Shown: positions 20,463-30,503 of the stretch, one piece after another | Layout of the letters: every line of letters begins with the position of its first letter | How positions within the stretch are numbered: position 1 is the stretch's first letter | Origin: Cololabis saira | Lineage: Eukaryota; Chordata; Actinopteri; Beloniformes; Belonidae | Direction of reading: 5' to 3' | Length of the DNA stretch: 64,000 nt | Assembly (NCBI RefSeq): GCF_033807715.1 | Contig: NC_084599.1 | Span: forward strand, 5,414,625 to 5,478,624 | The notes under the pieces: model-generated | Databases searched by the model: none | What the model was told of the DNA's origin: nothing | Seen by the model: the letters and a program-made list of their open reading frames with translations, nothing else | Position numbers and translations under genes: made by a program

Positions 20463-21787
20463 ACGTCACTGATTTCACTTTGTAACACTCAGAAAAATGG
20501 TTTTACAACAAGAAAGACGACATATAAAACGATTCATCTCATGAACTGTTGTATCAACTGTTGTATCGACTGATGACTTCCTGTATCTGTATTTGCTGTT
20601 GTTTGGGCGCTGTGTTTAAAGTTTGCACCTCTGTATCAACTGTTGGGCCCTTGGTTCCGGCCGTTTGGACCACTGACACGCTGGTCTTAAAGCTCACGCC
20701 GCTGTATCTGGATGCTGGGAGCCTTCCAGCACCGGTGAGGCTGACATCTGCTTCGTGTTACGGAGAACTCGGGGCCCCTCACATGATGAAATCCAGGCTG
20801 AAACACTGTCACTGCGCTCTCCTCCTCCTCCCACAGCAGCCAATCAGCGGCCAGCTGGGTCTGAGGAGTATACGAACCATGTGACCTGTCCTCCTCCAGC
20901 TTCTCATTCTTCAGCTGGAAGCTTCACCGTGAACTCACTCTGCATGTAAATCTGACTTTTCCCCACCTCCCTGTGAAACAGTCGTGAAGCTGCTGCACAT
21001 TGTGACCCGGAGAGTTCTGGGGTTTCTTCTCTTTTGACCTAACTCAGACTGATCTCCGACCTGAATGTGTCTTTTTTACACACGTGCTCCGTGCATGGTT
21101 GTTGGGAGAGAACTGAGAAACGATGTGCAGCTGAGATTGAGCACAAATACTAGAAAAGTGATCCAGAACATCTACAGCCCGACAGGAAAGCAGCTGCTTA
21201 ATAAAGCGAGTGTGTTGAGTTCATGTTGTGGATGACGTGAATGCAGCATTAAATGGACAGCAGCTGTGTGGGTTCCCCCTCCCGTTGCCATGCCAACCAG
21301 AATCTGTCACAACAACAAACCGGTTAACGTTTCATTCCCTCTCGTTTTATCGTTTTGCACGAGTCTTGCGTCACTCCTCACATTCTGTTAGCTCAGAATC
21401 CCGCCCACTCCAACACCCCGAACCCCACTCCCACCGCCCACCACTGTCACCACTTTCTCTCACTCTCCGACTCCTGGCATGTTCTGGATAGCTCTGTCCA
21501 GAGTTTAGGATGTTTGGGGGAATTCACGGGGCAAAGCAGCACAACAGCTGTCTGGAACATTGTGAACATAATTACTCCGTCTTAGGTAATGTACAGTAAA
21601 TACAGCCACTGATGAAAAACAACACATGACTTTTCTCAGCAAGGCAGCATTTAGTTTATAAAAAATTAATGCATAAAGAAAAAAAAGAGCATATGGGCAA
21701 CGCTAAGTACACCCCTTTTCTGCTTTCATAGGATTTAAGAGTGTAAGTATCAGCCGGGTGCTGCCAATCCTCAGCCCTTCATGAACT
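20463..21787. other. No gene recognised
   Basis: Unique-looking sequence with frames of 64-111 codons and no domain (for example 20549-20884). Moderately GC-rich around 20640-20950. A regulatory or exon role cannot be supported from sequence alone. Confidence 0.4.
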
Positions 21788-22162
21788 GGGGCCTCATTTA
21801 TAAAGCTTGCTTGCGCACAAAACAGGGCTTGAAAGATGTGCAAGCCACCTTCTACGCAAAGGTTGGGATTTAAAAAGAAAAAACTAACCGAAAAATGAGC
21901 GTATCTCTACGCCAACCCTGACCCTCCCGCAGGAACAGTCTGAAGATATGGGGAACTGGCAACGCAGGCGGTGAGGTGGTGAAATGAAGCCAGATTCATG
22001 TCATACTTTTAATGTCATCACATATCAGACTTATAATATAATAGCGCTGATCGTGTCCCTCGGTGTTTGAAGCTCAGCGTCAGTCAGGACTCTGGTGCTG
22101 CTGGAGCCGCGGTGCAGGACACGCCGTGAACCTCCTCTTCACCCACCGCGACAACTGCAGAG

Positions 22163-22680
22163 CAGTGTTGTTCTTGTCGGGTATTTTTAAATTTTGTTTC
22201 AGTCTTAGTCCTGTTTCAATCGCCGTTGTTATTTTTTGTCATATTTAGTCGAACTTATCCTTTTTTTATTTAGTCACATTTTTGTCGACTAAAATTCGAG
22301 CATTTTAGTCTTTGTCTTAGTCCATGAAAACGCAAATTTATTTGTTTAGTTTTAGTCAACAAAAACTATTGGCATTTTAGTCTAGTTTTAGTCTGACAAT
22401 TTAGTCTAATTTTAGTCTGACAATTATTTTAGACGTTTATCACTAGATCAAATCGAAAAAATATTTTCCATCGCATTTTTCTCTCATCCTTTTGATAAAA
22501 ATGTCAATTTTAAGAAATACATCTAGAAAGGGAACATGAATTGACATGAATTTGCACATTTATTTGGATCACAATTCAGACACATTGATGGTTGCATTAA
22601 AATAAATATACATCTGCGATTGAAATAAAATAAAGTGCCTAATGGGCTAGTTTAATTCAAGAAAATTGATATGAGTCCCC
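22163..22680. other. AT-rich TTTAGTC-rich segment, possible nested hAT remnant
   Basis: Starts CAGTGTTGTTCTTGTCGGG and carries many GTCTAGTTTTAGTC and TTTAGTCAACAAAAAC motifs on one strand. The composition differs from both flanks. No partner terminus was located with confidence. Confidence 0.3.
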
Positions 22681-22689
22681 TCTGTTGCG

Positions 22690-22860
22690 CCGGGGCACTC
22701 ACGGCGTTTAGCGCAGCAACGGCGTGCTGCCACTCATTCGCTTTATTTTATACTATTTATATACTTTTTCTACTTTTACTGTCACCACCAAATAATGTGG
22801 TTTTTCTGTCCTCCAAATCATCCACAACATTTCGATCTCAGATCTCAGTGAAATTCAGTG
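22690..22860 (-). pseudogene. Possible Myb/SANT-like remnant in the TIR element
   Basis: A reverse-strand frame includes SEWQHAVAALNAVSA, resembling the conserved EW...V..AVN.V block of Myb-like proteins encoded by Harbinger elements. The surrounding frame has stops, and only one block is convincing. It could also be chance similarity. Confidence 0.3.
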
Positions 22861-23477
22861 GCACGGTGGCTCGACACGTCTCATTCATTCTGACGCCAAA
22901 CAGGCTGCAGGAAGCCACTGCGCATGCTCAGCAGGCTCATCCATATGCAAATACTACTTTGCATTACGCTTTTAAGGTAAAAAGTGGGCAGGTAGAGGGC
23001 GGGATATGAGGCGGATTCAGCTGCGCAGCCTTCCAGCTGGACTGTGATTTATAAAGAGAACATTGCGTGCAAGTGTGCGTGCACACTGTTTTATAAATCC
23101 AGATTTTTTTTTGCGCCCGCCATTTTTGGCTTTTGGGTTTACGTGCACTTTTAGTATGAATCCTACACACTCTTTTATAAATGAGGCCCCTGATCATTAC
23201 TTGGTGAGCAGAGCCTCTAGAAACAAAGACTGGCAGGAGCGTGTTAACTCAATGTTAAAAAGAAAAGACATCAACCAAAGTCTTAGAAAAGCAACCGTCC
23301 TATCAGTTAAGCCCAACCCCTTAGTTACTGTTACTTTATACTTTTGCAGAGCACTGATGAGCGTAGGCTAGGCAGCGCTTACGCAGTCGCTGGTGTTCAC
23401 ACTTCTGCGTTACTGCTTGCGTTGCGCTGTAATTACACCACCAGCCTCCAGGAGGCAGTGCCGTTTCTTTTTCTTTA

Positions 23478-24139
23478 TGGCGCTTTTACACTAGTACCAC
23501 ATCGACTCGCCTTGTCCTCGTTTCTGTTCAATACCCAGATCAGAAGTATTTGATTGTGTGATCTAAATGAAGAAGACAACACTAAAGATGTAGAACCTGG
23601 AGGAGATGATAGATGTGCTGCTGGGTCTGTGACTTGTGTTTGATATCAAGTTAAAAAATAAGAGAGAGAGAAGCTTCAAGCAGCAAGGCTTTTTTTTTGG
23701 TTTGTTCGTCTCGGTGCTACTGAAAAGTCAGCTGGAGCCGTGAGCAGCTATGAAGAGACAGAGATCCTGGTAGATCTGGTCGTTCCTTATCTCTGTCTAG
23801 ATCCCTTTTTAATTCTCTCCTCAGCACCAGGTTTATGAACATCTGACCCTCAGAGTTGGATCATGAAACAGACTTTTGCTGCCATTGCTGTTGAATAAAA
23901 TGAACAAGAATCCGTCAGAGTCTCTTTCTCTGATTTCCTCCTCCTGACTCAGACGTCTGATTCCAACCCCCCGACCAATCTGGCCTGTAGTGTGATGATG
24001 TCAGATACAGCCGACTCAGCCGCTTAGAACCTCAGCAGAATAGATACAGAAAAGTATCTACTCTGCACGTTAGACCCCTAGTGGGAAAGAACCAAACCGA
24101 GTGGAGTCGGGCTGAGTAGGTACTAGTGGAAGAACGCCG
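23478..24139 (+). mobile_element. TIR element with TTA target duplication (Harbinger-like)
   Basis: The ends TGGCGCTTTTACACTAGTACC (23478) and GGTACTAGTGGAAGAACGCCG (24139) are imperfect inverted repeats. TTA occurs on both flanks (23475-23477 and 24140-24142). The 662-bp interior has no ORF of note. A three-base TTA duplication is the PIF/Harbinger pattern. Confidence 0.7.
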
Positions 24140-24522
24140 TTAGTTCGTCTATACAACAGAGCAAATAGTATCTTCTAAATAGTTCTGTCAAGTGATTAAA
24201 ACAATTGAGAGATCAATTAATCAAAATCTGTAATTAATTAATCTAATTAATCTCTTTTTTAATCTCACCTAAAAAAATGCTGAAAAAATCCCTTAATTTG
24301 AGGTGTTTTCCTTTGAATTTATTACATTATTGTGGCAGATCAAAAAATTGACATATAAACCAAAAAAGTGGCTTTATAAAGTAATTTATTTATTTTTGAA
24401 CAGACTTGAACAGATGCAGTCCTAGACATTTACATCCACTTGGTAAGAACATTCGCCAGCTTCTCTGTCGCAGACGTGCGCATGCGTGTGGTGCTCTCCT
24501 CGAGTTTAGTTGGGAAGAGCGT
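24140..24522. other. AT-rich spacer, nothing recognised
   Basis: AATTAATTAATCTAATTAATC-type AT-rich sequence at 24200-24260, then unremarkable sequence up to the minisatellite. Confidence 0.4.
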
Positions 24523-25480
24523 TGCTGTGGTGACATCGTTGCTGTGGTGGTGACATCGTTGCTGTGGTGACATCGTTGCTGTGGCAACATCGTTGCTGTG
24601 GTAACATCGTTGCTGTGGTAACATCGTTGCTGTGGTAACATCGTTGCTGTGGCAACATCGTTGCTGTGGTAACATCGTTGCTGTGGTAACATTGTTGCTG
24701 TGATAACATCGTTGCTGTGGTGACATAGTTGCTGTGGTGACATCGTTGCTGTGGTAACATCGTTGCTGTGGTGACATAGTTGCTGTGGTGACATAGTTGC
24801 TGTGGTGACATTGTTGCTGTGGTGACATCGTTGCTGTGGTAACATTGTTGCTGTGGTGACATCGTTGCTGTGGTGACATCGTTGCTGTGGTAACATCGTT
24901 GCTGTGGTAACATTGTTGCTGTGGTAACATCGTTGCTGTGGTAACATCGTTGCTGTGGTGACATCGTTGCTGTGGTAACATTGTTGCTGTGGTGACATCG
25001 TTGCTGTGGTGACATCGTTGCTGTGGTAACATAGTTGCTGTGGTGACATAGTTGCTGTGGTGACATTGTTGCTGTGGTGACATCGTTGCTGTGGTAACAT
25101 TGTTGCTGTGGTAACATCGTTGCTGTGGTAACATTGTTGCTGTGATAACATCGTTGCTGTGGTGACATAGTTGCTGTGGTGACATCGTTGCTGTGGTAAC
25201 ATCGTTGCTGTGGTGACATAGTTGCTGTGGTGACATAGTTGCTGTGGTGACATTGTTGCTGTGGTGACATCGTTGCTGTGGTAACATTGTTGCTGTGGTG
25301 ACATCGTTGCTGTGGTGACATCGTTGCTGTGGTAACATCGTTGCTGTGGTAACATTGTTGCTGTGGTAACATCGTTGCTTTGGCAACATCGCTGCTGTGA
25401 TAACATCGTTGCTGTGGCAACATCGTTGCTGTGGCAACATCGTTGCTGTGGTAACATCGTTGCTGTGGTAACATCTTTGT
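24523..25480. repeat. 17-bp minisatellite, about 56 units, with 442-bp internal duplication
   Basis: Unit CATCGTTGCTGTGGTAA with GTGACATAG, GTAACATTG and GTGACATCG variants. The variant order in 24701-24935 recurs at 25143-25377, an offset of 442 bp or 26 units, so a block of about 14 units was duplicated. The reverse strand has no stop in any frame because no form of the unit contains one. The resulting 322-355-codon frames are therefore expected by construction. Confidence 0.95.
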
Positions 25481-26465
25481 TGCTAACGTTAGCTGTGGCT
25501 ACGCTCGCGACCGGGTGCTTTGCGTTTCTGTGGCTAAACTTGAGCTGCTTCAGTGGTGAGAAAAGTCCTTTCCTTTTTTACTCTACCTTTATCAAAGGTG
25601 CCATCGGGGTGTTTTAGAAATGTAAATTCCCCTCACTGGACCGACAACCTTCACATGCTCCTCCATTCTCACCTCTCTTCTCGACTACTCACCGCGAACC
25701 AAGCTAGTCAGGGGCCTGAGATGACAGGAAGCAGAACAATGGAGAGTAAATATTATTCTAATAAACTACAGAAGTGACCGGGTCCCCAGAACGGAGCCTG
25801 GAGGAACCCCACAAGACAGAGGAGCTGCAGAAAAGGATATAATGATGACATCACGTCTTAACGGGACGGCGGCGAGCGCTGGTCACATTTGTACCCAGAA
25901 AGATGACAGAACTGAAGGAGGAAACATGTGATGATGCTGTTTGGACGCTGGTAATGACAGGCAAATAAAAGATGTGTGAGCATCAAACAGAGCTGCTGAT
26001 GAGTGGGTTAATATAGGCCTTGGTGTCTGGACTCCCCAACACCACCCCCATCTCCTAATTACAAGCACCATCACAGCAGCCCGTCACGTATGTGTGCCTG
26101 CTGGTAATTACCACCAATAACACAGGTCATCTGCTGCTTTATGAGAGGAGAGCAGCAGCTGAAATGAGTGGGGAGGAGAACACCCACCACTTTAAACTAC
26201 TGGAGCCTCGGGAGTCTGCCGCCATGCTCATCCACAGTTGGACGCAGTTCTCCTGCTAATACGAGCAAATCAGAATATCTGTCATATCAGGAGTGCTGAC
26301 ATGGACACTAACTTAAAAGGTTAATGAGTTAAAGATTAAAAGAAACTTAATGGTTTTGGAAATTGTTATAACGGTTTTGGTTCCAGAAGAGGCTAGAAGA
26401 GGTTCACTGAATGAACATCGGAAACTTCTTTTTCTTCAGTTTTTGTTTGGTCCAGGCATATTTAC
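25481..26465. other. No gene recognised
   Basis: A GACCGGGTCCCCAGAACGGAG phrase at about 25778 looks repeat-derived. The segment 25990-26240 is moderately GC-rich and not repeat-like, but its longest frame is 63 codons (reverse). Nothing supports a coding exon. Confidence 0.35.
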
Positions 26466-27087
26466 GGTGGCCGACAAGGGCCAAACGCACTGCAACGGCC
26501 TAATGCGTCTCAGTTAAGGAAAACGGCTTCAAGTACAGAAACGATTCAAATTCACAAACTCAAAACGCGCTGCAAATAGAAAAACGATGCAAAGCACAAA
26601 ACAATATGAAACAAGAAACCATCTTCAAATGTTATGAGACATTTCTTTTATATTTTACACCAGGCGATACAATGTACAGCGTTGTACAGTGATGTAAACA
26701 TCGTATATAAATATAGTCAGATAAAAATCACATTACCGTTCCCGCTGTATGTTTAAACCATGGAAGTAAACACTGTGGTTCAGTCAGCTGTTCCACCTGC
26801 AGGTTTGGAGCACTTCCGGTTGTAGTGACCGGTTATGAAGCGTTTTTCTTTTGAACATGGTTTCTTGTTTTATATCGTTTTGTGCTTTGCATCGTTTCTC
26901 TATTTGCAGCGTTTGATGATGCTGCATTTGTCTTTGTTTTTTGCAGCACGTTTTTTCATTTGCACCACGTTCCTCTTTTTGTACCTCGTTTTGAGTTTGT
27001 GAATTTGAATTGTTTCTGTACTTGAAGCCGTTTTCCTTAACTGAGACGCATTAGGCCGTTGCAGTGCGTTTGGCCCTTGTCGGCCAC
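26466..27087. mobile_element. MITE-like element with very long inverted repeats
   Basis: The left arm from 26466 (CGGTGGCCGACAAGGGCC) and the right arm ending 27087 (GGCCCTTGTCGGCCACTG) pair almost perfectly for more than 100 bp. Pairing resumes at CTGCAAATAGA...AAACGATGCAAAGC after a segment present only in the right arm. The loop region is about 240 bp and AT-rich. No coding potential. Superfamily not determined; no clear target duplication. Confidence 0.85.
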
Positions 27088-28063
27088 TGTACATATGACT
27101 TCTGAGACAATAACTTTGTGTTGGTCGGTGTCTTTTTCTGGCCCTCTTAACCCCTCCCCCATCTGTCATAGGTAGAAACCTGGATATATGGGGTTAAGTA
27201 AGTCAACGCTGAACCCAGAGGAGCCAGACGACTGCTTGGTATTAAGAAGGCTAGTGTATGAGCTGATGCACATCTAGTGTAGTATAGAGTATGTACTGAA
27301 TGCTGGTCCAGTGGTTACTGTTAATATGCAGTATACTACCACACTATGGTGCACATGAAAGCTGAGCAACCGCTCTGTACGGCCTCCCCTGGGGGGTACA
27401 TTGCATTATGGGATACAGTATGCAAGAAAGAGTGGTCAGCTCCAAGCCAGACTGTAAAAAGGACAAAGCATTAGGTCACGTGACAGATTGGCTTCTGAAG
27501 AATGTTTTTGAAGCTTCTTTTTCTTCATACTGACCACAGCCATGTTGCTCCCAAATTTAGCTTTGGCCATCAGCTCCTTCCACCGAACCCCGCCAAAAAC
27601 ATCCACAGAGCTGCTGTCAGACGTTTACAGCAGGATATACTGTTTAACATGTTGACTTGAGGGCGAAATCAAAAATGACCTCTGCGTTTTAGCTACAAAC
27701 AGCTGGTTTCTTTGCTGAGGGTGAACGCATTGATAACCATGGATGAGGACGTGATGACAACGAGCCATTGGCTAAGCCGACTGTCAATCAGTCATAGTAT
27801 CAATACATGTATTGCTTTATATCAATTCTCTGGGAACTCTAAGTCTCGTTGCAATTCCTCGACTGGCCGCTAGAGGCTGGCTGCTATCGCGAGTCAATCT
27901 CCTTCACCTCTGTGGTAAAAACTCTAGAGTAGAAATAAACATATTTACAGTCTGTTTCAAAAAACCAGTTGGTCTTAATCATTTGATTTCACACCTGTGA
28001 CATTCTGGAGGGAAGGGGGGTTGTTTGTCCCACATCAGGAGAGTTTACATAAAGCTATAAATG
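27088..28063. other. No gene recognised
   Basis: Around 27240-27430 a TGTAGTATAGAGTATGTACTG and GGGGGTACATTGCATTATGG pattern suggests another decayed DNA transposon. No ORF support elsewhere. Confidence 0.35.
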
Positions 28064-28065
28064 TA

Positions 28066-28873
28066 CCGTATTTACCGCACTATAAGGCGCACCTAAAAGC
28101 CTTAAATTTTTTTTAAAGCTGACCACGCCTTATAATCCAGTGCGTCTTATATATGGATCAATATTGAGCCACAACTTCACCCACTTCTTGAAGTGATTTT
28201 TCGTCAGATCAGCCTTCCGCATCAGTTCCGAAACAGCTTTTTTTCTCTCTTCTCCCTCTGGATATTTTTCAGCAAAGGCTCTGTGTGTATTGTTGAAATG
28301 TCAACATTTGACCGTTTATTGTTAGACAGTTTTTCTCCACAAATTAGGCATACTGGTGGCCCACTCATCAGAGCTAAATGTAAATGAATCTACAGGCATC
28401 ATTGAATGTTCCATTTTCTTCAGATATTTTTCTTTTCTTACATTTCTCCATACTTGGCCTTGCTGGGGTTGAAAGTCGCGACAAATGGATGGCGTTTTGG
28501 CGGGTATACCGGTTTTCACGAGTATGACGTTTATTTTGAGCGAAGAAAAACAATAAAATATATTTATTCTAATATGTCAAGATCACAATAATCTTCCAAT
28601 TTAAAACTAAAATATTAAAGAACTAACACAAATAAAATACACTTCAATTAAATACTTCGTTTTTTTTTTTGTAATTTATTTTCCCAAGCCACTCGGAGCT
28701 GCAGTATAAGGATGAAAGAGTAAACCGCGGGTTGCCGACCCTTGGTCTAATGGAGGCAGAATGTAACCCCAGCCTCTACTGTAGCGCCTTAGAATGCGGT
28801 GTGCCTTATATATGGAAACAGTTTTAAAATACGTCATTCGTTGAAGGCGCGCCTTATAGTGCGGAAAATCCGG
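28066..28873. mobile_element. TA-flanked transposon (Tc1/mariner-type ends) holding a hAT piece
   Basis: The inverted ends CCGTATTTACCGCACTATAA (28066) and TTATAGTGCGGAAAATCCGG (28873) are flanked by TA on both sides. Subterminal TTATATATGGA motifs recur near 28147 and 28806. The ends are the widespread ACCGTATTTTCCGCACTATAAG type. The interior 28160-28747 belongs to a hAT transposase gene in antisense. No transposase of its own is present. Confidence 0.75.
28160..28747 (-). pseudogene. hAT transposase 5' fragment with BED-type finger, broken
   Basis: The reverse strand reads, across frameshifts, FTFSSDEW, a broken cysteine finger (PNLWRKTV where a C-x2-C finger is expected), NNKRSNV, and FAEKYPEGEERKKAVSELMR, then KADLTKNHFKKWVK. 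This order matches the N-terminal region of BED-finger hAT transposases (ZBED/Charlie type). The segment starts at 28747 with a hAT-like terminus, GGGTCGGCAACCCGCGG on the reverse strand, and stops at about 28160 without its other end. It contains the promoter-proximal end of a hAT and none of the catalytic core. Confidence 0.55.
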
Positions 28874-28932
28874 TATTTCTTATATGATTGGCAATCCGCT
28901 CAGCCAATGGATTAAAAAACGAGTTGCGTTCA

Positions 28933-29056
28933 GGGCCCTAGATGGCTCTGTGGGTTGAGTGGGCAGACTCATCGCCCTCCTCCAAGCAGCACAGGTTCAA
29001 ATCCTAGTCTGTCCCTCTTTACTAAATGTCCTCTGCCTCTCTTTACCTGTTTCCTG
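28933..29056 (+). mobile_element. tRNA-headed SINE, second copy
   Basis: GGGCCCTAGATGGCTCTGTGG (A-box region) and GGTTCAAATCC (B box) match the layout of the SINE at 7491-7622. It continues with CTCTGCCTCTCTTTACCTG and TTCCTGTCAA, then passes directly into LINE coding sequence. The tail is lost. Confidence 0.65.
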
Positions 29057-29213
29057 TCAAGCCGCTTTACAAGGCACAAAGATGATTCTAATTTACTGTT
29101 TTGTAGAACATGTAAACATCAATCTTTCATCACTTTCAGACGCCCCCACTTGTGGAATTCACTCAATAAATCTCTTGAATCATCACCATCCGTGCCAATA
29201 TTCAAAAAACATT
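29057..29213 (+). pseudogene. LINE C-terminal coding fragment, left piece (split by the gypsy element)
   Basis: The frame reads TRHKDDSNLLFCRTC, then FRRPHLWNSLNKSLESS and VPIFKKHL. This is the typical last block of L2/CR1-like reverse transcriptases (a LWNSL motif followed by a lysine-rich helix). The reading stops at the gypsy LTR and resumes at 37737 with KNFVIVSSL and a stop, so one LINE was cut by one insertion. Confidence 0.75.
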
Positions 29214-30422
29214 TGTAGCCCTGTGGCTCTTATTTCATCCTTTATTTAGAGGATAAAATGTTTTAAGTTATTAATAAATAATAGTTCATAAGGTGTAACT
29301 ATGTTTAAAAATGCTGTAGTATAACATGTTAAAAATTCATTCTATTTACAGTTAAAAAGTCAGAGGTAAATGAATGTGTTTTATGTACTTACTGTTTTTG
29401 ACATGTGTAAAAACGAGCTAAAATGCTAAGCGCTGCTAGCCGTTGGTTTAACATGCTCATAGACTTTTATATTGTGATTTTGCATTGCGGCTAGCAATTG
29501 CTAATGGTGTTTACTGTGAGTCTTTGCCACGAGTCAGCCTGTGGTGTTAAAATTAAAATAAGAACATTCTAAACTCCCAAGACTGACGGAGAGTCGTCGT
29601 GTAGTGGATGTGTGTGTACTCTGAGAAGCTGCCAGAGGACTGCACATTTGCCGTATGGGAGAGAGCGAGGACCAGGAGAGCCCTGGACCGTGAGAGGCTG
29701 AAGCTGCTGTACTTGAGAGCACGTGTTCCTGCCTGGTGAAGCTGCCCGCTTCATCCTGACCGCCGAAACCACGTCGTGCCTTCCTGCCCTTTTCCCTCAT
29801 CCCCACATCTCTGACTGTTGGGTTCGTGAGTACCTTTGCACGTGCTGTTTTATTTTATGCTGGTAACCCAGTGAACCGGCCTTTCGTTTTTGGCCTCACC
29901 GCTCACGAGCATCGACTGGGCCTGCAACGCTTTATTTTATTTTTCATTTTCTTTAACAGCCCGGTGTGAGTGTGTGTGTGAGTGTGGGCTGTGGGTATCG
30001 TGACTTATGGTCATTTTCATTCATTCACTGATTTAACGTGGATCAAAACTGTGAGTTCCTTATTGGGTTTTTGAACTTTGTTACCATTACACCTTTAAAG
30101 GTCAACAGTGAACTGTTAACTAATTTGACTACCTTTCATATTGTTTCATAAAATACCTGTTTGTTAAAAATAAATCCGTGTTTTGATTATAAAGTCAATA
30201 CTCTGTGGTTATTTGAAATATAAGTCAGTCAAGACATTTTAAAGGGGAAGTACCTAATTTGTGCTACTTCTTAGATATCCTTGGAGGCACCGCCATATTA
30301 TTTAATATTGTTATTCAGGTCCTTACCGGTACGTTGCGCCTAAACTAGACGAACTCAGGCCCCGTTCCAGTGTACTACAACACCCCATCATTACTAATTA
30401 GCTACCTGGGAAAGGGGTTACA
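29214..30422 (+). repeat. 5' LTR of the gypsy element (1209 bp)
   Basis: Begins TGTAGCCCTGTGG and ends GGGGTTACA. It is preceded by CATT, which also follows the 3' LTR. It matches the 3' LTR with only one difference seen by eye (GATATCCTTGG against GATATCATTGG), except that 29366-29548 (183 bp) is unrelated to the corresponding 204 bp at 36659-36862. An AATAAA lies at about 30171. A PBS-like TGGAGGCACCGCC occurs inside the LTR at 30282-30294. Confidence 0.95.
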
Positions 30423-30426
30423 TAAA

Positions 30427-30445
30427 TGGAGGCACCGCTGGGATT
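30427..30445 (+). promoter_or_regulatory. Primer binding site for tRNA-Thr
   Basis: TGGAGGCACCGCTGGGATT lies four bases after the 5' LTR. It is complementary to the 3' end of vertebrate tRNA-Thr (AATCCCAGCGGTGCCTCCA including CCA), assigned from recalled tRNA sequences. An ATG within it opens a 15-codon reading frame ending at 30473, in frame with but separated by a stop from gag. Confidence 0.75.
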
Positions 30446-30503
30446 GGTTCACTGTATGACTGACTGTAATTAAGGTAACAAGTTCAAAACCCATATAAGA
30501 ACA

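Larger units (their letters stand above)
21788..23190 (+). mobile_element. TIR transposon with GGGGCCTCATTTATAAA ends
   Basis: Perfect 17-bp inverted ends at 21788-21804 and 23174-23190. The interior has several AT-rich stretches and, on the reverse strand around 22690-22860, a decayed coding region. Such ends are common in fish Harbinger-type elements with a Myb-like protein. The target duplication was not resolved. An AT-rich segment from about 22163 (CAGTGTTG start, many TTTAGTC motifs) may be a further nested element. Confidence 0.7.

Noticed and set aside
24390..25457. Reverse-strand ORFs of 355, 336 and 322 codons
   Set aside because: They are three frames of the same 17-bp minisatellite, whose unit contains no stop; identical composition in all frames shows that they are not genes.
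29534..29806. Reverse ORF of 90 codons repeated at 36707-37120
   Set aside because: It lies within the LTR, is duplicated only because the LTR is, and shows no domain.
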